Shown: piece by piece, positions 1 through 8,771 of the stretch
Numbering within the stretch: position 1 is the stretch's first letter
Layout of the letters: every line of letters begins with the position of its first letter
Assembly (NCBI RefSeq): GCF_900100665.1
Contig: NZ_FNCS01000001.1
Location: 253,001-317,000 of the forward strand
DNA length: 64,000 nt
Source of the DNA: Pelagibacterium luteolum
GTDB taxonomy: Bacteria; Pseudomonadota; Alphaproteobacteria; Rhizobiales; Devosiaceae
Reading direction: 5' to 3'
Notes under the pieces: model-generated
The model's database searches: none
Seen by the model: the letters and a program-made list of their open reading frames with translations, nothing else
Told to the model about the DNA's origin: nothing
Translations under genes and position numbers: made by a program

Positions 1-645
1 GAAGACGAGATGGCCAACCTCTTGCGCTCGGCCCTTGGACGTCACTCAATGGTCGTCGATCACGCCCCCACGCTCGAAATCGCCCGCGAGGCGTCCCTCA
101 GCCACACCCACGACGCCGTGCTGCTCGACCGCAAGCTTCCCGATGGCGAGGGGCTCTCGCTCATCCCGCAATTACGGCGGCAGAACCCCGCCATGCCCAT
201 CATCGTCCTCTCCGCCCTCGGCTCGCTCGACAATCGCGTCACCGGCCTTGACGAAGGCGCCGACGATTATCTCGCCAAGCCGTTCTCAGTCGACGAGTTG
301 ATGGCCAGACTGCGCGCCGTCCTGCGCCGCCCCGCCCAGCTCCAGTCCGAAACCCTCACCATCGGCGCTCTGGACTTCGAACCCGAACACAACGCCGTCC
401 GCATCAACGGCCAACCTGTCGACCTCCCCCGCCGCGAATTGCTGGCCCTCGAAGCGCTGATCAAGCGCGCCGGTCGCACCGTATCGCGCGAAACGCTCGA
501 ACAGGCCGTTTATGGCTTTGACGACGACATCGCCTCCAATGCGCTCGACGCTCATCTCTCGCGCCTTCGCCGCAAGCTCGCCGCAGCCCGCGTCGAAATC
601 CACGCCATTCGCGGCATCGGCTATCTCCTGCGGGAAGTGCAATGA
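1..645 (+). CDS. OmpR-family response regulator (5' end outside window)
   Basis: DNA-binding response regulator, cytoplasmic, partner of the kinase that follows. The reading frame is open from base 1 and reads E-D-E before the first Met at 10, which matches the acidic pocket at the start of receiver domains (usual LLVEDE), so the true start lies upstream of the window. Counting from Met at 10, the phospho-acceptor is D40 (in VLLDRKLPDG), the switch Ser is in IIVLSALGS, and the conserved Lys is K90 (YLAKPF). A winged-helix output domain fills residues 110-211 and ends with the usual GIGYLL. The stop overlaps the kinase start as ATGA, so the two are co-translated. The signal sensed is unknown. 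Confidence 0.93.
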   Translation, partial: EDEMANLLRSALGRHSMVVDHAPTLEIAREASLSHTHDAVLLDRKLPDGEGLSLIPQLRRQNPAMPIIVLSALGSLDNRVTGLDEGADDYLAKPFSVDELMARLRAVLRRPAQLQSETLTIGALDFEPEHNAVRINGQPVDLPRRELLALEALIKRAGRTVSRETLEQAVYGFDDDIASNALDAHLSRLRRKLAAARVEIHAIRGIGYLLREVQ

Positions 646-1985
646 TTTTAGGACACTGGAATTCGCTGCGCTACAAGCTGACCCGCAAGCTGGTCCTCTT
701 GCAGATTCTGGCGCTTGTCGCCTTTGCGCTCATCGCCTCGGTGCCCATTTCGCGCTTTGCCTCAGGCGTCGGGCTCGACGACCGCATCGTCGGCGTCATC
801 GCCGAAGCGATCACGGTCGAAAACGGAGTGCCCACGATTGGCGCCGGCAAGAAGCTCGCTGCCATCAGCACCCGGTTTCCCAATTTCTGGTACTACGCGC
901 GCACCGAGGACGGCCAGGTCGTGAGCGATGGCCCGATCCCCGAAGCCTTCGGGCCGGCCCTTGAATATCTCGGCTTTATCTCCTTTGGCGATTTCGGCAG
1001 CGAGGATTTCCCCGAGGTCGCTTCCCTTATCGTGCGCCAGGCCAATTCCGATGCCGGGCCCCTCCACATCGCCACCGGTGGCGGCCCACGCTTTAGCTGG
1101 CTTTCGGTCGGCCTGTTATTTGCCAACAAATATTTCGTCATCTTTTCCGCAGCGCTTTCCCTGGTCCTGATCATCGCCATCCCGCTCACCTTGCGCCGCG
1201 CCCTGCGCGGGCTCGACAAGGTGGCCAAGGAGGCCGCCATGATCGATGTCGATCAGCCGGGCATGCGGCTCACCCCCGATGAAATCCCCCTCGAAATGCA
1301 GCCGCTCGTCGCAGCCTTCAACGACGCACTCGTTAGGCTCGACGACGGTATCGAGCGCCGCCAACGCTTCATGGCCGATGCGGCCCATGAATTGCGCACC
1401 CCCATCGCCATTCTCCAGACCCGCGTCGAACTCCTCTCCTCTTCGCCCGAGCGCACCCAATTGATGCTCGATGTCGCGCGCCTCTCCAACCTCGCCGACC
1501 AGCTTTTGGACCTGCAGCGCATCGATATCGGGCGCTCGCGGTTCGAAACCTTCGATCTCGTCAAACTCGGTGCCGAGGCGACCGCTGAAATGGCCCCTCT
1601 CGTCATCGCGTCGCAGGACGAGATCGCCTTTGAGAGCGACGTCGAGACCGTTCCCGTCAGCGGAGACAGGGTCGCCATGACCCGCGCCGTCACCAACCTC
1701 ATCCAGAACGCCATCACCCATGCCGGGAAATCGGCAAGGATCACCGTCAAGGTGGCCGGCGACGGCACGCTCACCGTCGATGACAACGGCCCCGGCATCG
1801 ATCCCTCCCAGCGCGCCAAGATTTTCGAGCCCTTCTACCGCGTCAAACCTTCCACCCGCGGCGCCGGTCTCGGTCTCAATCTGGTGCAGGAGATCGTCCT
1901 GCGTCACAAGGGCACCATCAAGGTCGGGCAATCCCCCAATGGCGGCGCCGCCTTCACCATCGCCCTTCCGCGCGTCGAAGCCTGA
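642..1985 (+). CDS. Two-component sensor histidine kinase
   Basis: Inner-membrane histidine kinase, 447 residues. A first membrane segment (about 17-36) and a second (about 162-184) bracket a periplasmic sensor region of roughly 125 residues, followed by a HAMP-like linker. The H-box AAHELRTP places the phosphorylated His at about 249. The N-box (NLIQNAITHA, about 352-361), G1 box DNGPGID (about 381), F box (FEPFYR) and G2 box (GAGLGLNLV, about 407) are all intact, so the kinase should be active. It is of the EnvZ/QseC-like class by overall layout. The start overlaps the stop of the regulator gene. The sensor region has no motif I recognise, so the ligand cannot be named. Confidence 0.93.
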   Translation: MILGHWNSLRYKLTRKLVLLQILALVAFALIASVPISRFASGVGLDDRIVGVIAEAITVENGVPTIGAGKKLAAISTRFPNFWYYARTEDGQVVSDGPIPEAFGPALEYLGFISFGDFGSEDFPEVASLIVRQANSDAGPLHIATGGGPRFSWLSVGLLFANKYFVIFSAALSLVLIIAIPLTLRRALRGLDKVAKEAAMIDVDQPGMRLTPDEIPLEMQPLVAAFNDALVRLDDGIERRQRFMADAAHELRTPIAILQTRVELLSSSPERTQLMLDVARLSNLADQLLDLQRIDIGRSRFETFDLVKLGAEATAEMAPLVIASQDEIAFESDVETVPVSGDRVAMTRAVTNLIQNAITHAGKSARITVKVAGDGTLTVDDNGPGIDPSQRAKIFEPFYRVKPSTRGAGLGLNLVQEIVLRHKGTIKVGQSPNGGAAFTIALPRVEA

Positions 1986-2001
1986 ACGGCGCGCACGAAA
2001 A

Positions 2002-2026
2002 AGCCGGGCTCTAAAAGAACCCGGCT
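2002..2026 (-). terminator. Rho-independent terminator of the small exported protein gene
   Basis: A 7-bp perfect stem (AGCCGGG / CCCGGCT) with an 11-nt loop. Read on the minus strand it is followed by a run of T (TTTTTCG), as expected for an intrinsic terminator of the minus-strand gene ending at 2052. It may also slow transcription leaving the kinase gene on the plus strand, where there is no T run. Confidence 0.7.
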
Positions 2027-2051
2027 CGCAAGCGGCGTATGGTCGTTGACC

Positions 2052-2303
2052 TTAAACCAGCCCGGCGCGCTGACAGTCACCGAGCGACACGGTCCGGAGC
2101 GCAATGCCCGAAGCGATCGACTGGGCATGGGTCGGGCGATGGTCGAACCGGTCCGACGGGCTCATCGATGCAAGGTCCTCGCAATAGCGCACGACCGTGG
2201 GCAGGCCTTCAGCCGAAAGCGGAACGCCGCCGATTGTGGTCTGGGCGAAAGCGGGAAGAGCGAAAAGCGAAAGGGCAACAGCGAGCGTAGTCTTTTTAAG
2301 CAT
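2052..2303 (-). CDS. Small exported protein of unknown function
   Basis: 83-residue protein with a clear Sec signal peptide (MLKKTTLAVALSLFALPAFA, cleavage after AFA), giving a mature periplasmic protein of about 63 residues with two cysteines (CEDL and GDCQ) that could form one disulfide. I recognise no family. It stands alone between the two-component system and the cupin gene, on the opposite strand, and has its own terminator. The signal peptide and terminator make a real gene likely despite the short length. Confidence 0.7.
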   Translation of the reverse strand: MLKKTTLAVALSLFALPAFAQTTIGGVPLSAEGLPTVVRYCEDLASMSPSDRFDHRPTHAQSIASGIALRTVSLGDCQRAGLV

Positions 2304-2591
2304 TTTTGGGTCTCCATTCAGGTTCTATCGCACCCGTCGAGGGGTGCGATGGAAAGACCCTAGAACCCCGACATTGCCCCAACATTGCACCGACACAATC
2401 CGAGTTCCCACGACGCTGTTGCCAACCGGCGTATAGCCTCGTCGATCATCGGCACAAACGCCGATCTCGAGCCATATGTTGAAGGTTGTGCACGCCCCGC
2501 TTGCCCCTTGGCCCCGCTCCATGCAAGGTGCGGCAATCTAATTGAACAGCAGACCACCGATCGCCGCAACTTCGCTTAAAGGCTTGAAAAC

Positions 2592-2927
2592 ATGGCAATA
2601 AACGACCCCTTCTTCGCATCCGGCGACCGCGATTGGACCGACACCGACCCAGGCGTCAAACGCCGAATCATGGTGTGGCGCGAAGACATGATGATGGTCG
2701 AAGTCACCTTCGAAAAAGGCGCCTCCGGCACCCCTCATGCGCATCACCACGTCCAGTCAACCTACGTGGTTGAAGGCGCGTTTGAGGTGACCATCGATGG
2801 AGTCACCCAAGTGGTTGAAAAAGGTGGCGCTTTTCTCGTCGCGCCCAATCTTGTGCACGGCGTAAAAGCGCTTGCTGCGGGCCATCTGATCGACGCCTTC
2901 AGCCCCATGCGCGAGGACTTTTTGTAA
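2592..2927 (+). CDS. Small cupin-fold protein
   Basis: Single-domain cupin of 111 residues. Cupin motif 1 is visible as GTPHAHHHVQ (about 46-55) with His49, His51 and His53 and Gln55 available for metal binding (a Gln replaces the more common Glu), followed by YVVEG. Motif 2 is GGAFLVAPNLVHG with His89. Related small cupins bind sugars or act in pectin and sugar-acid metabolism, but no reaction can be assigned here. It is monocistronic, with an intrinsic terminator just downstream at 2961-2990. Confidence 0.85.
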   Translation: MAINDPFFASGDRDWTDTDPGVKRRIMVWREDMMMVEVTFEKGASGTPHAHHHVQSTYVVEGAFEVTIDGVTQVVEKGGAFLVAPNLVHGVKALAAGHLIDAFSPMREDFL

Positions 2928-2960
2928 GACTTTATCCCCGCACCATCCCCGACGATCCAT

Positions 2961-2990
2961 ACTCCCGCCTGTGACAGACGGGAGTTTTTT
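2961..2990 (+). terminator. Rho-independent terminator after the cupin gene
   Basis: A 7-bp perfect stem (ACTCCCG / CGGGAGT) with an 11-nt loop followed by a run of six T on the plus strand. It lies between the convergent cupin and ugd genes. The minus-strand reading lacks a T run, so it mainly serves the cupin transcript. Confidence 0.8.
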
Positions 2991-2996
2991 GGATGT

Positions 2997-4337
2997 TTAA
3001 GGATAAACCGGCGCGCGACCGACGCTGAAATAGGTCCAGCCATCGCGCTTCAGGCGATCGGGCGCAAAGATGTTGCGACCGTCAAAGATCAGCTTGGTCG
3101 CCAGCCGCTCGGCCATTTCCTCGAAGTCGGGGGCGCGGAACTGCTGCCATTCGGTGCAGACCACCAGCGCATCGGCATCTTCAAGGGCGGAATATTTGTC
3201 CTTGGCCAGAACGAAATCGTCGCGCTGGCCATAAATACGACCCGTCTCGGCCATCGCGACGGGATCATAGGCCACCACCTTGGCGCCGGCATCCCATAGC
3301 GCCTCGATCAAAACCCGGGCCGGCGCCTCGCGCATGTCGTCGGTATTGGGCTTGAACGCCAGGCCCCAGACCGCGATGGTTTTGCCCGCAAGGGCTGACT
3401 TTCCGCCGAAATGGCTGGAAATCTTGTCGAAAATCGTCGTTTTCTGGCGATTGTTGACCGCCTCGACAGCAGCGATCAGCGGCGCGTCATAGCCGATATC
3501 GCTCGCCGTACGCCCAAGCGCCTGCACGTCCTTCGGAAAGCACGATCCCCCGTATCCAAGGCCGGGATAGATGAAGTGATACCCGATGCGCGGATCGGCC
3601 CCGATCCCCCGCCGCACCTCCTCGATGTCGGCCCCCAGCAGCTCCGCCAGATTGGCTATCTCATTGATAAAACTGATCTTTGTTGCCAGCATCGCATTGG
3701 CGGCATATTTGGTCAGCTCCGCTGACCGCACGTCCATATAGATCGTCCGGTCATGGCTGCGATTGAAAGGCTCATAGAGCTCCTTCATCACCTCACGCGC
3801 ATGATCGGTCGCAGCCCCGATGATGATCCGGTCGGGCTTCAGAAAATCGTTGACCGCAGCGCCTTCTTTCAAAAATTCCGGGTTGGAAACCACATCGAAG
3901 TCGAGGTCCGAACCCCGCCCACCAAGGACGTCCCTCAGCTTGGCCCGCACCTTGTCGCTGGTCCCCACAGGCACCGTGGATTTGACCACCACCACCTTGC
4001 GCTTGTCCATTGATTTACCAATGGATTCCGCGACCGCCAGCACATATTTCAGGTCCGCCGCGCCACTCTCGTCAGGCGGCGTACCGACGGCAATGAACTG
4101 CACCTGCGCATGAGACACGGCCAGTTCGATATCGGTGGTAAACTCAAGCGTCCCGGCAGCGACATTGCGCGCCACGACATCTTCGAGCCCGGGTTCGTGG
4201 ATCGGGATTTCACCGGCATTGAGCCGCGCGATCTTTTGAGCATCCACATCGACGCACACCACCTGATGCCCCACATCGGCCAGGCACGCACCGGTCACAA
4301 GCCCAACATAACCGGTACCGAAAATCGTAAGACGCAT
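2997..4337 (-). CDS. ugd: UDP-glucose 6-dehydrogenase
   Basis: Oxidises UDP-glucose to UDP-glucuronate with two NAD+, in the cytoplasm, supplying an acidic precursor for the EPS locus that follows. 446 residues, normal for the family. The N-terminal Rossmann motif is GTGYVG (7-12). The catalytic Cys is C266 in [10 protein letters not shown], with D270 in the same motif and K210 in the conserved [11 protein letters not shown]. The central dimer helix and the C-terminal UDP-binding domain ([15 protein letters not shown]) are present. It is transcribed away from the Sel1 gene across a 454-bp intergenic region. Together with the epimerase at 21752-22774 it implies UDP-GlcA and UDP-GalA as donor sugars. 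Confidence 0.97.
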   Translation of the reverse strand: MRLTIFGTGYVGLVTGACLADVGHQVVCVDVDAQKIARLNAGEIPIHEPGLEDVVARNVAAGTLEFTTDIELAVSHAQVQFIAVGTPPDESGAADLKYVLAVAESIGKSMDKRKVVVVKSTVPVGTSDKVRAKLRDVLGGRGSDLDFDVVSNPEFLKEGAAVNDFLKPDRIIIGAATDHAREVMKELYEPFNRSHDRTIYMDVRSAELTKYAANAMLATKISFINEIANLAELLGADIEEVRRGIGADPRIGYHFIYPGLGYGGSCFPKDVQALGRTASDIGYDAPLIAAVEAVNNRQKTTIFDKISSHFGGKSALAGKTIAVWGLAFKPNTDDMREAPARVLIEALWDAGAKVVAYDPVAMAETGRIYGQRDDFVLAKDKYSALEDADALVVCTEWQQFRAPDFEEMAERLATKLIFDGRNIFAPDRLKRDGWTYFSVGRAPVYP

Positions 4338-4445
4338 GGAAAACCCTTGCTAAACAACACTGCATCCGCCCGCGGCTAGAATTACGCGCATGCAGCATCC
4401 CAATGCAACACCCTTGTCGCTGCACCCGACGCGCGCCAAGCAGAA

Positions 4446-4540
4446 AATATTGCAATGGGACATTTCGGCAGAACTGGCAGAAACAAGCGCGCAATATTGC
4501 GCTCGCCTCAATTGCCGCACCGAACTTGAAAAAAATATTG
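4446..4540. promoter_or_regulatory. Three AATATTG motifs in the ugd/Sel1 divergent region
   Basis: AATATTG occurs at 4446-4452, 4493-4499 and 4534-4540. The middle copy sits inside a perfect 14-bp palindrome, GCGCAATATTGCGC (4489-4502). All three lie between the divergent ugd and Sel1-repeat genes, where an operator for both would be expected. The rest of this 454-bp gap (4338-4791) holds no convincing gene except the possible short-chain dehydrogenase remnant noted separately. Regulator unknown. Confidence 0.35.
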
Positions 4541-4654
4541 AGCCACGCCGCTTTTCAGCAGCGCATCTAAGATAGACAGACGACAATCAAATTCGACCGG
4601 CACATCTAGCCGAGATAACGCCATCTCATGTGACATCTTGAATTTCCTCAGAGC

Positions 4655-4747
4655 CCGCTCGCCCTGACAAAACAAGCCGTTGCCACCGAATTGATCGGCA
4701 GCCCCGTGATTCAAGTTGACGGCGGTGCACGACTTGGAGAACATCTT
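4655..4747 (+). pseudogene. Possible remnant of a short-chain dehydrogenase C-terminus
   Basis: In one plus-strand frame the sequence reads about 31 residues that end in GSPVIQVDGGARL. That resembles the usual C-terminus of short-chain dehydrogenases (TGxVIxVDGGxxL). A stop lies just upstream in frame (4631-4633), and no start or Rossmann domain precedes it, so nothing functional can be encoded. It could be chance. If real, it marks a deletion or insertion scar next to ugd. Confidence 0.22.
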
Positions 4748-4791
4748 TGTCCAGACAGTATGCTGCCGGGGCATAGGAGAGGCCCCAGCCA

Positions 4792-6765
4792 ATGTTGATA
4801 CGCAATTTGTTTCTTTCTGTATGCGTTGCGGCGCTGGCAGGCTCGGTCTCGCAGACCGCTTTTGCACAAGGCGATGATACCGAAACGCCTGCGTCACCGG
4901 CGGAAATCACCGACCAGATCGTAATCGACGATGTCGACATCTTCTTAGATGATGCGCTTTCGGCGCTTGTCGCCGAGGCTGATGCGGGTGACGGCGCAGC
5001 GGCCCTCGCCGTTGCCAAGGCACGCTTTGCCTCCGAGAGTCCCGAGGAACAGCGCCAAGGCGTCGACTACCTGATCAGCGCGCATGAAGCCGGCGCCAGC
5101 GAAGCCACTTTGATGCTCGCCAATCTCTACGAATCCGGCGGCTATGGCATGCTGCCCGATCTGGAACAGGCGGAAGAACTCTATGGCATCGCCATCGAGA
5201 ATGGTTCGATCGACGCCAAGGTCTCGCTCGGCCGCCTTCTGGTCAACACGAGCTTTAGCGCAGCAGACAAGCAGCGCGGCCTGACGGCACTCGAAGAGGC
5301 CCACGCCGCCGGTTCGATATCTGCGGCCAATTTCCTCGCCGATCTCTACAGCACCGGCCGTGCAGTGCCCATCGATACGCAGACAGCGCTCGACTACTAC
5401 AGTTTCGGCCTCGCATCGGGCAACACGACCTCGCTTCTGGCCGTCGGGGATATGTTGCGCACCGGCGCATTCCGGCTCCCGGCCCGACCCGATCTGGCCA
5501 TGACGCTTTTCGAACGCGCCATCGCCAACGGGCAGGTTTCCGCCACTTATCGCATCGCCGACATGTACATCCGCGGGGAAGCGGTCGAGCAGGATATCGA
5601 GTTCGGAATGTCGATGCTCACCGCCCTCGCCAATAGCGGCGATGATGACGCCTATATCGCGCTGGGCGACCTTTACGCACGGGCTGAAATCCTGCCGCCC
5701 GATTTCGATCAGGCCGTCGCATTCTACCAACAGGCCGCCGAGACCAGCCCCACCGGCTATCTTCGTCTGGCGGGGCTTTATCTTGAGCCGCCTGTCGCCA
5801 TGCCGCCGGAGCCACGCCGGGCCGTCGAATATTATGAAACCGCCGCCGAAATGGGCAGCACAACGGCGCTGCGGTCACTTGCCGATCTCTATCTTGAAGG
5901 GCGCGTTTTGGCGCCCAATCCCCAACGCGCCTTCGACCTGCTCGACGAGGCCGTATCGTTCGGCGATGGCACGGCGGCGACGCGCCTTGCCATCCTCCAT
6001 GCCAACAACGAGCCGTTTCCCGCCGATTTCGACGCCGTGCAGCGCTATCTCTCGTTGGCGCTCGCCATGGGCAATTCGGCAGCCATCATCGATGTTTCGA
6101 CGGCAATCGCCGAGGGCCCGCTGGTCAGAACCGTGCGCGACGATGCCTATAACTGGCTAAGGAGCGCCGCGGAAAGCGGGCTGCCTGGCGCCGCGTCGCG
6201 CCTCGCCCGCCTCCAACTCGATGGCCTGTTCCCGGCCGAAAGCCTCAGCGGGGTCATCGAAATGGTCCGCGCGTCGGCCAATAGCGGCGATAAGGCCGCG
6301 GCCCGCTTCATCATCGGTCTCTACCGTGACGGTTACGGGCTTTTGATGTCGCCCGATCTGGCCGCCGCCCAGGACTATGTCGACCAATACGCGCCTCTGC
6401 TCGGACCGGAGGAAACAACCATCGAACAGATTCGGCTCGAAGCCAGCCGAGGCCAGAGCCTTGAGGTGTTCGAAACGATCCTCGCCCAGTACAAGTCCCT
6501 GACGCCAGCCACCTCGATCACGTTCCTCGACCAGCTACGCCAGGAAAACGACCGTGCCTTCGTCTTTGTCGTCCAAAGCGAATTGACCGAGGAGGGGCTG
6601 TTTGCGGGCGTTCCCAATGGCACCATGGATGGGCTGACCATTCAAAGCTTCAACGCCGCGTGTGCCGCTGCAAATGCCATGACCGAATGCCTTCCCGGTC
6701 CGATGACCGGCGCGACGGCGCGGGTGATCGGACGCTATATCTGGGGCCCTCGCCCGGCCTCCTAA
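4792..6765 (+). CDS. Exported Sel1/TPR-repeat protein of the EPS locus
   Basis: 657-residue secreted or periplasmic protein. A Sec signal peptide (ending QTAFA) is followed by an acidic linker and then Sel1-like repeats from about residue 60 to 580, each with the pattern A-x-x-x-LA-x-LY-x-x-G and alternate helices starting A-x-x-x-Y-x-x-A. Sel1 solenoids are protein-binding scaffolds; in alginate-type systems (AlgK) an exported one helps assemble the polymer export machinery. The start at 4792 is supported by GGAGAGG about 10 bases upstream. It is 24 bases from the GT2 gene and probably heads the operon 4792-8509. A similar scaffold role is inferred from context only. Confidence 0.85.
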   Translation: MLIRNLFLSVCVAALAGSVSQTAFAQGDDTETPASPAEITDQIVIDDVDIFLDDALSALVAEADAGDGAAALAVAKARFASESPEEQRQGVDYLISAHEAGASEATLMLANLYESGGYGMLPDLEQAEELYGIAIENGSIDAKVSLGRLLVNTSFSAADKQRGLTALEEAHAAGSISAANFLADLYSTGRAVPIDTQTALDYYSFGLASGNTTSLLAVGDMLRTGAFRLPARPDLAMTLFERAIANGQVSATYRIADMYIRGEAVEQDIEFGMSMLTALANSGDDDAYIALGDLYARAEILPPDFDQAVAFYQQAAETSPTGYLRLAGLYLEPPVAMPPEPRRAVEYYETAAEMGSTTALRSLADLYLEGRVLAPNPQRAFDLLDEAVSFGDGTAATRLAILHANNEPFPADFDAVQRYLSLALAMGNSAAIIDVSTAIAEGPLVRTVRDDAYNWLRSAAESGLPGAASRLARLQLDGLFPAESLSGVIEMVRASANSGDKAAARFIIGLYRDGYGLLMSPDLAAAQDYVDQYAPLLGPEETTIEQIRLEASRGQSLEVFETILAQYKSLTPATSITFLDQLRQENDRAFVFVVQSELTEEGLFAGVPNGTMDGLTIQSFNAACAAANAMTECLPGPMTGATARVIGRYIWGPRPAS

Positions 6766-6789
6766 CCCCTTCGCACAGGCAGCCAGTCA

Positions 6790-7752
6790 GTGACCGATTT
6801 CAGCGTCATCGTACCGCTCTACAACAAGCGCCCCCATATCGAGCGCGCCTTGCAATCGATATTTGCCCAAACGCTGCCCGCGCGCGAAGTCATCATCATC
6901 GACGATGGATCGACCGATGGCAGTCGGGACTATGTCCAGGCCATGGATGACGAGCGGGTTAAACTCATCCTGCGCAACCAGCCCGGGCCCGGAGGCTATG
7001 CGGCGCGAAATGCCGGGATCGGGGCCGCCTCGGGCGAATGGATCGCATTCCTTGATGCCGACGACGTGTGGATGTCCGGGCATCTCAGGGCGCTGTCCGA
7101 TGCGATTTCGCGTGTGAGTGAACCTGTCGGCTGCGCTTTCTCGCGCTGGGAAATCGTTGAGGACGACAAAAATCTCCCGCCCTACATACCCCGCGACACC
7201 ATTGCGCCTCACGTGACACTGTCACTCGACGACATCCTCTCGGTGTGGCTGAAAGACAAATACTGCCCGATCTGGACTGGCGTCGTTGCCATCAGGAAGA
7301 CGATCTTTGAGACGGCGGGACTCTTTCCCGAAGGTCGCGCCCTGCGCGGCGGCGACAAGGACATGTGGCTGCGCGCCATCGCCGCCGGTAAGTCGGTCCA
7401 TACCCCCGAGGTCACCGCAGAGTTCCATCAGGACGCCGTCAATCGCGTGACCAAACGGACCAATCACCGGGCTTTGCCGATCATCAATTCTTCGATCGCC
7501 GACATTCTCGAGCGCACGCCCGATCCTCACACGAGGCGCCAGCTCAAGCACATCGCCAACCACGAACTGGTCAACTATGCCCGCTTCGTGGCCGGTGCGC
7601 GCCAGACAGTACCTCTCGATTTCGCGCGTTCGCTCTATATGCCGGAAGGCGCAATGGATGCGCTCAAGCTTGGTGCATACATGGCGGCTGGCAGCGTTTT
7701 GCAGTTTACCAGCCCATCCAAGGACAGGGTTGGAGCCGGCAATGTCCAGTAA
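6790..7752 (+). CDS. Family 2 glycosyltransferase
   Basis: Cytoplasmic, inverting GT-A glycosyltransferase of 320 residues that adds one sugar to the lipid-linked EPS repeat unit. The N-terminus FSVIVPLYNK and the IIIDDGSTDGS nucleotide-binding motif are typical, and the metal-binding acidic motif is LDADD (D89, D91). Start codon is GTG. The last residues overlap the next gene by 11 bases. There is no membrane segment, so it is peripheral. The sugar donor cannot be told from sequence. Confidence 0.93.
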   Translation: MTDFSVIVPLYNKRPHIERALQSIFAQTLPAREVIIIDDGSTDGSRDYVQAMDDERVKLILRNQPGPGGYAARNAGIGAASGEWIAFLDADDVWMSGHLRALSDAISRVSEPVGCAFSRWEIVEDDKNLPPYIPRDTIAPHVTLSLDDILSVWLKDKYCPIWTGVVAIRKTIFETAGLFPEGRALRGGDKDMWLRAIAAGKSVHTPEVTAEFHQDAVNRVTKRTNHRALPIINSSIADILERTPDPHTRRQLKHIANHELVNYARFVAGARQTVPLDFARSLYMPEGAMDALKLGAYMAAGSVLQFTSPSKDRVGAGNVQ

Positions 7753-8509
7753 CCCGCCAGATGAAACGGACATCGCGCCCTCAAGTCGTGTGACCTCTGA
7801 TACCCGCGATCTCGACGCGCTCTCGCGGCCGCACAAGCGCGGTTGCCTGCCCGATCTACCCACCGTCATCTGCTACCTAAAGGCCGATCTCTATCGCTAT
7901 CACGGCGACGGGCGCCTCAAGTTCTGGCGCCATTTCCTGTTTACCCCAGGCTACAAATATACGGTCTGGATGCGGCTGGCGGGGTGGGCCAGCAATAGCA
8001 AACTCACGCTGTTTACCTTCGGCTGGTTCCTCAAATGGATGCTGATGCGGTGTCGGTACAAATATGGGATCGCCATCCCTGAATACACCGAGATCGGCCC
8101 GGGGCTGTTCATCAATCGCTTCGGCGCGATCTACATGAATGGGGATGCCGTCATCGGGGCGAATGTGAACATCGCTCAGATGACTCTTATCGGCCAGGCC
8201 AATCGCGGCAAACGCGCCGGTTCTCCGACAGTCGGCGACCGGGTCTATGTCGGGGTCGGGACATGTATCGTGGGTCGGATCACGGTAGGTAATGGCGTGG
8301 TGGTCGGTGTCAATTCGGTCGTGTCGCGCGATATACCCGAAGACGCCGTGGTGGCCGGTACGCCCGCTGAAATCCTCTCGATGCAGGGATCGACGGGTTA
8401 CATCAACCGCATGGTTCCCGATGCGATGATCCGGACCTGTTACCAGCTCCGCGACCGGGGCCGCGGGACAGGGCACAGATCGGCCAGTTCGGACATGTCA
8501 GGTGAATAA
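7742..8509 (+). CDS. Hexapeptide-repeat acyltransferase (serine acetyltransferase-like)
   Basis: 255-residue left-handed beta-helix acyltransferase. The N-terminal part (about 40-115) is basic and aromatic (YLKADLYRYHG, WRHFLF), as in EPS-locus members of the serine O-acetyltransferase-like group. From about 115 to 215 come hexapeptide repeats (IGANVNIAQM, VGDRVYVGVG, ITVGNGVVVGVNSVV) and the usual ending VVAGTPAEIL. It probably transfers acetyl or another acyl group onto the EPS repeat unit. The true start is the ATG at 7742, overlapping the GT2 stop; reading frame is open farther upstream but that part is out-of-frame GT2 sequence. Confidence 0.85.
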   Translation: MSSNPPDETDIAPSSRVTSDTRDLDALSRPHKRGCLPDLPTVICYLKADLYRYHGDGRLKFWRHFLFTPGYKYTVWMRLAGWASNSKLTLFTFGWFLKWMLMRCRYKYGIAIPEYTEIGPGLFINRFGAIYMNGDAVIGANVNIAQMTLIGQANRGKRAGSPTVGDRVYVGVGTCIVGRITVGNGVVVGVNSVVSRDIPEDAVVAGTPAEILSMQGSTGYINRMVPDAMIRTCYQLRDRGRGTGHRSASSDMSGE

Positions 8510-8647
8510 TGCCACGACGGGCAGGGTCGCGGCGATAACGAAAAGCCAGGCGCCAATAGCAAGCAACACGACCGTCCATCCACGCGGGATGCGCCATCCT
8601 TCGCCAGAAAAACCTTTGTCCTTTGGCACTTCATGTTCCCGCGACAC
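8498..8647 (-). CDS. Tiny single-span membrane protein, paralogue A
   Basis: A 49-residue frame starting with GTG at 8647 and ending with TGA at 8498, too short for usual ORF calling. The N-terminus is charged (SREHEVPKDKG) and the rest is one membrane span, WTVVLLAIGAWLFVIAA, followed by a short tail. Its core aligns without gaps with the small protein at 8772-8966: T-V-[VI]-[LM]-L-A-[IV]-[GA]-[AS]-W-x-x-V-I-A-A. That match in an independent frame is the main evidence that both are real. It converges with and overlaps the last 12 bases of the acyltransferase gene. Function unknown; a small membrane regulator of EPS enzymes is possible. Confidence 0.5.
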   Translation of the reverse strand: MSREHEVPKDKGFSGEGWRIPRGWTVVLLAIGAWLFVIAATLPVVALFT

Positions 8648-8674
8648 GCTCGCGATTAAGCTAGCGAGTATAGA

Positions 8675-8713
8675 TAACCAAATTCTAAAGTTTAGGTCGA
8701 ATCGTTTTGGTTA
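8675..8713. repeat. 8-bp inverted repeat between the two tiny membrane-protein genes
   Basis: TAACCAAA at 8675-8682 and its exact complement TTTGGTTA at 8706-8713, separated by 23 AT-rich bases. It lies about 30-65 bases upstream of the GTG start at 8647 and may be an operator or part of a promoter region. No protein is assigned. Confidence 0.35.
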
Positions 8714-8771
8714 CGACTATTTTCGCAAATACTGTGCCGCAGGCCAAAGGACCGCGTCTTTAAAGCGCACC

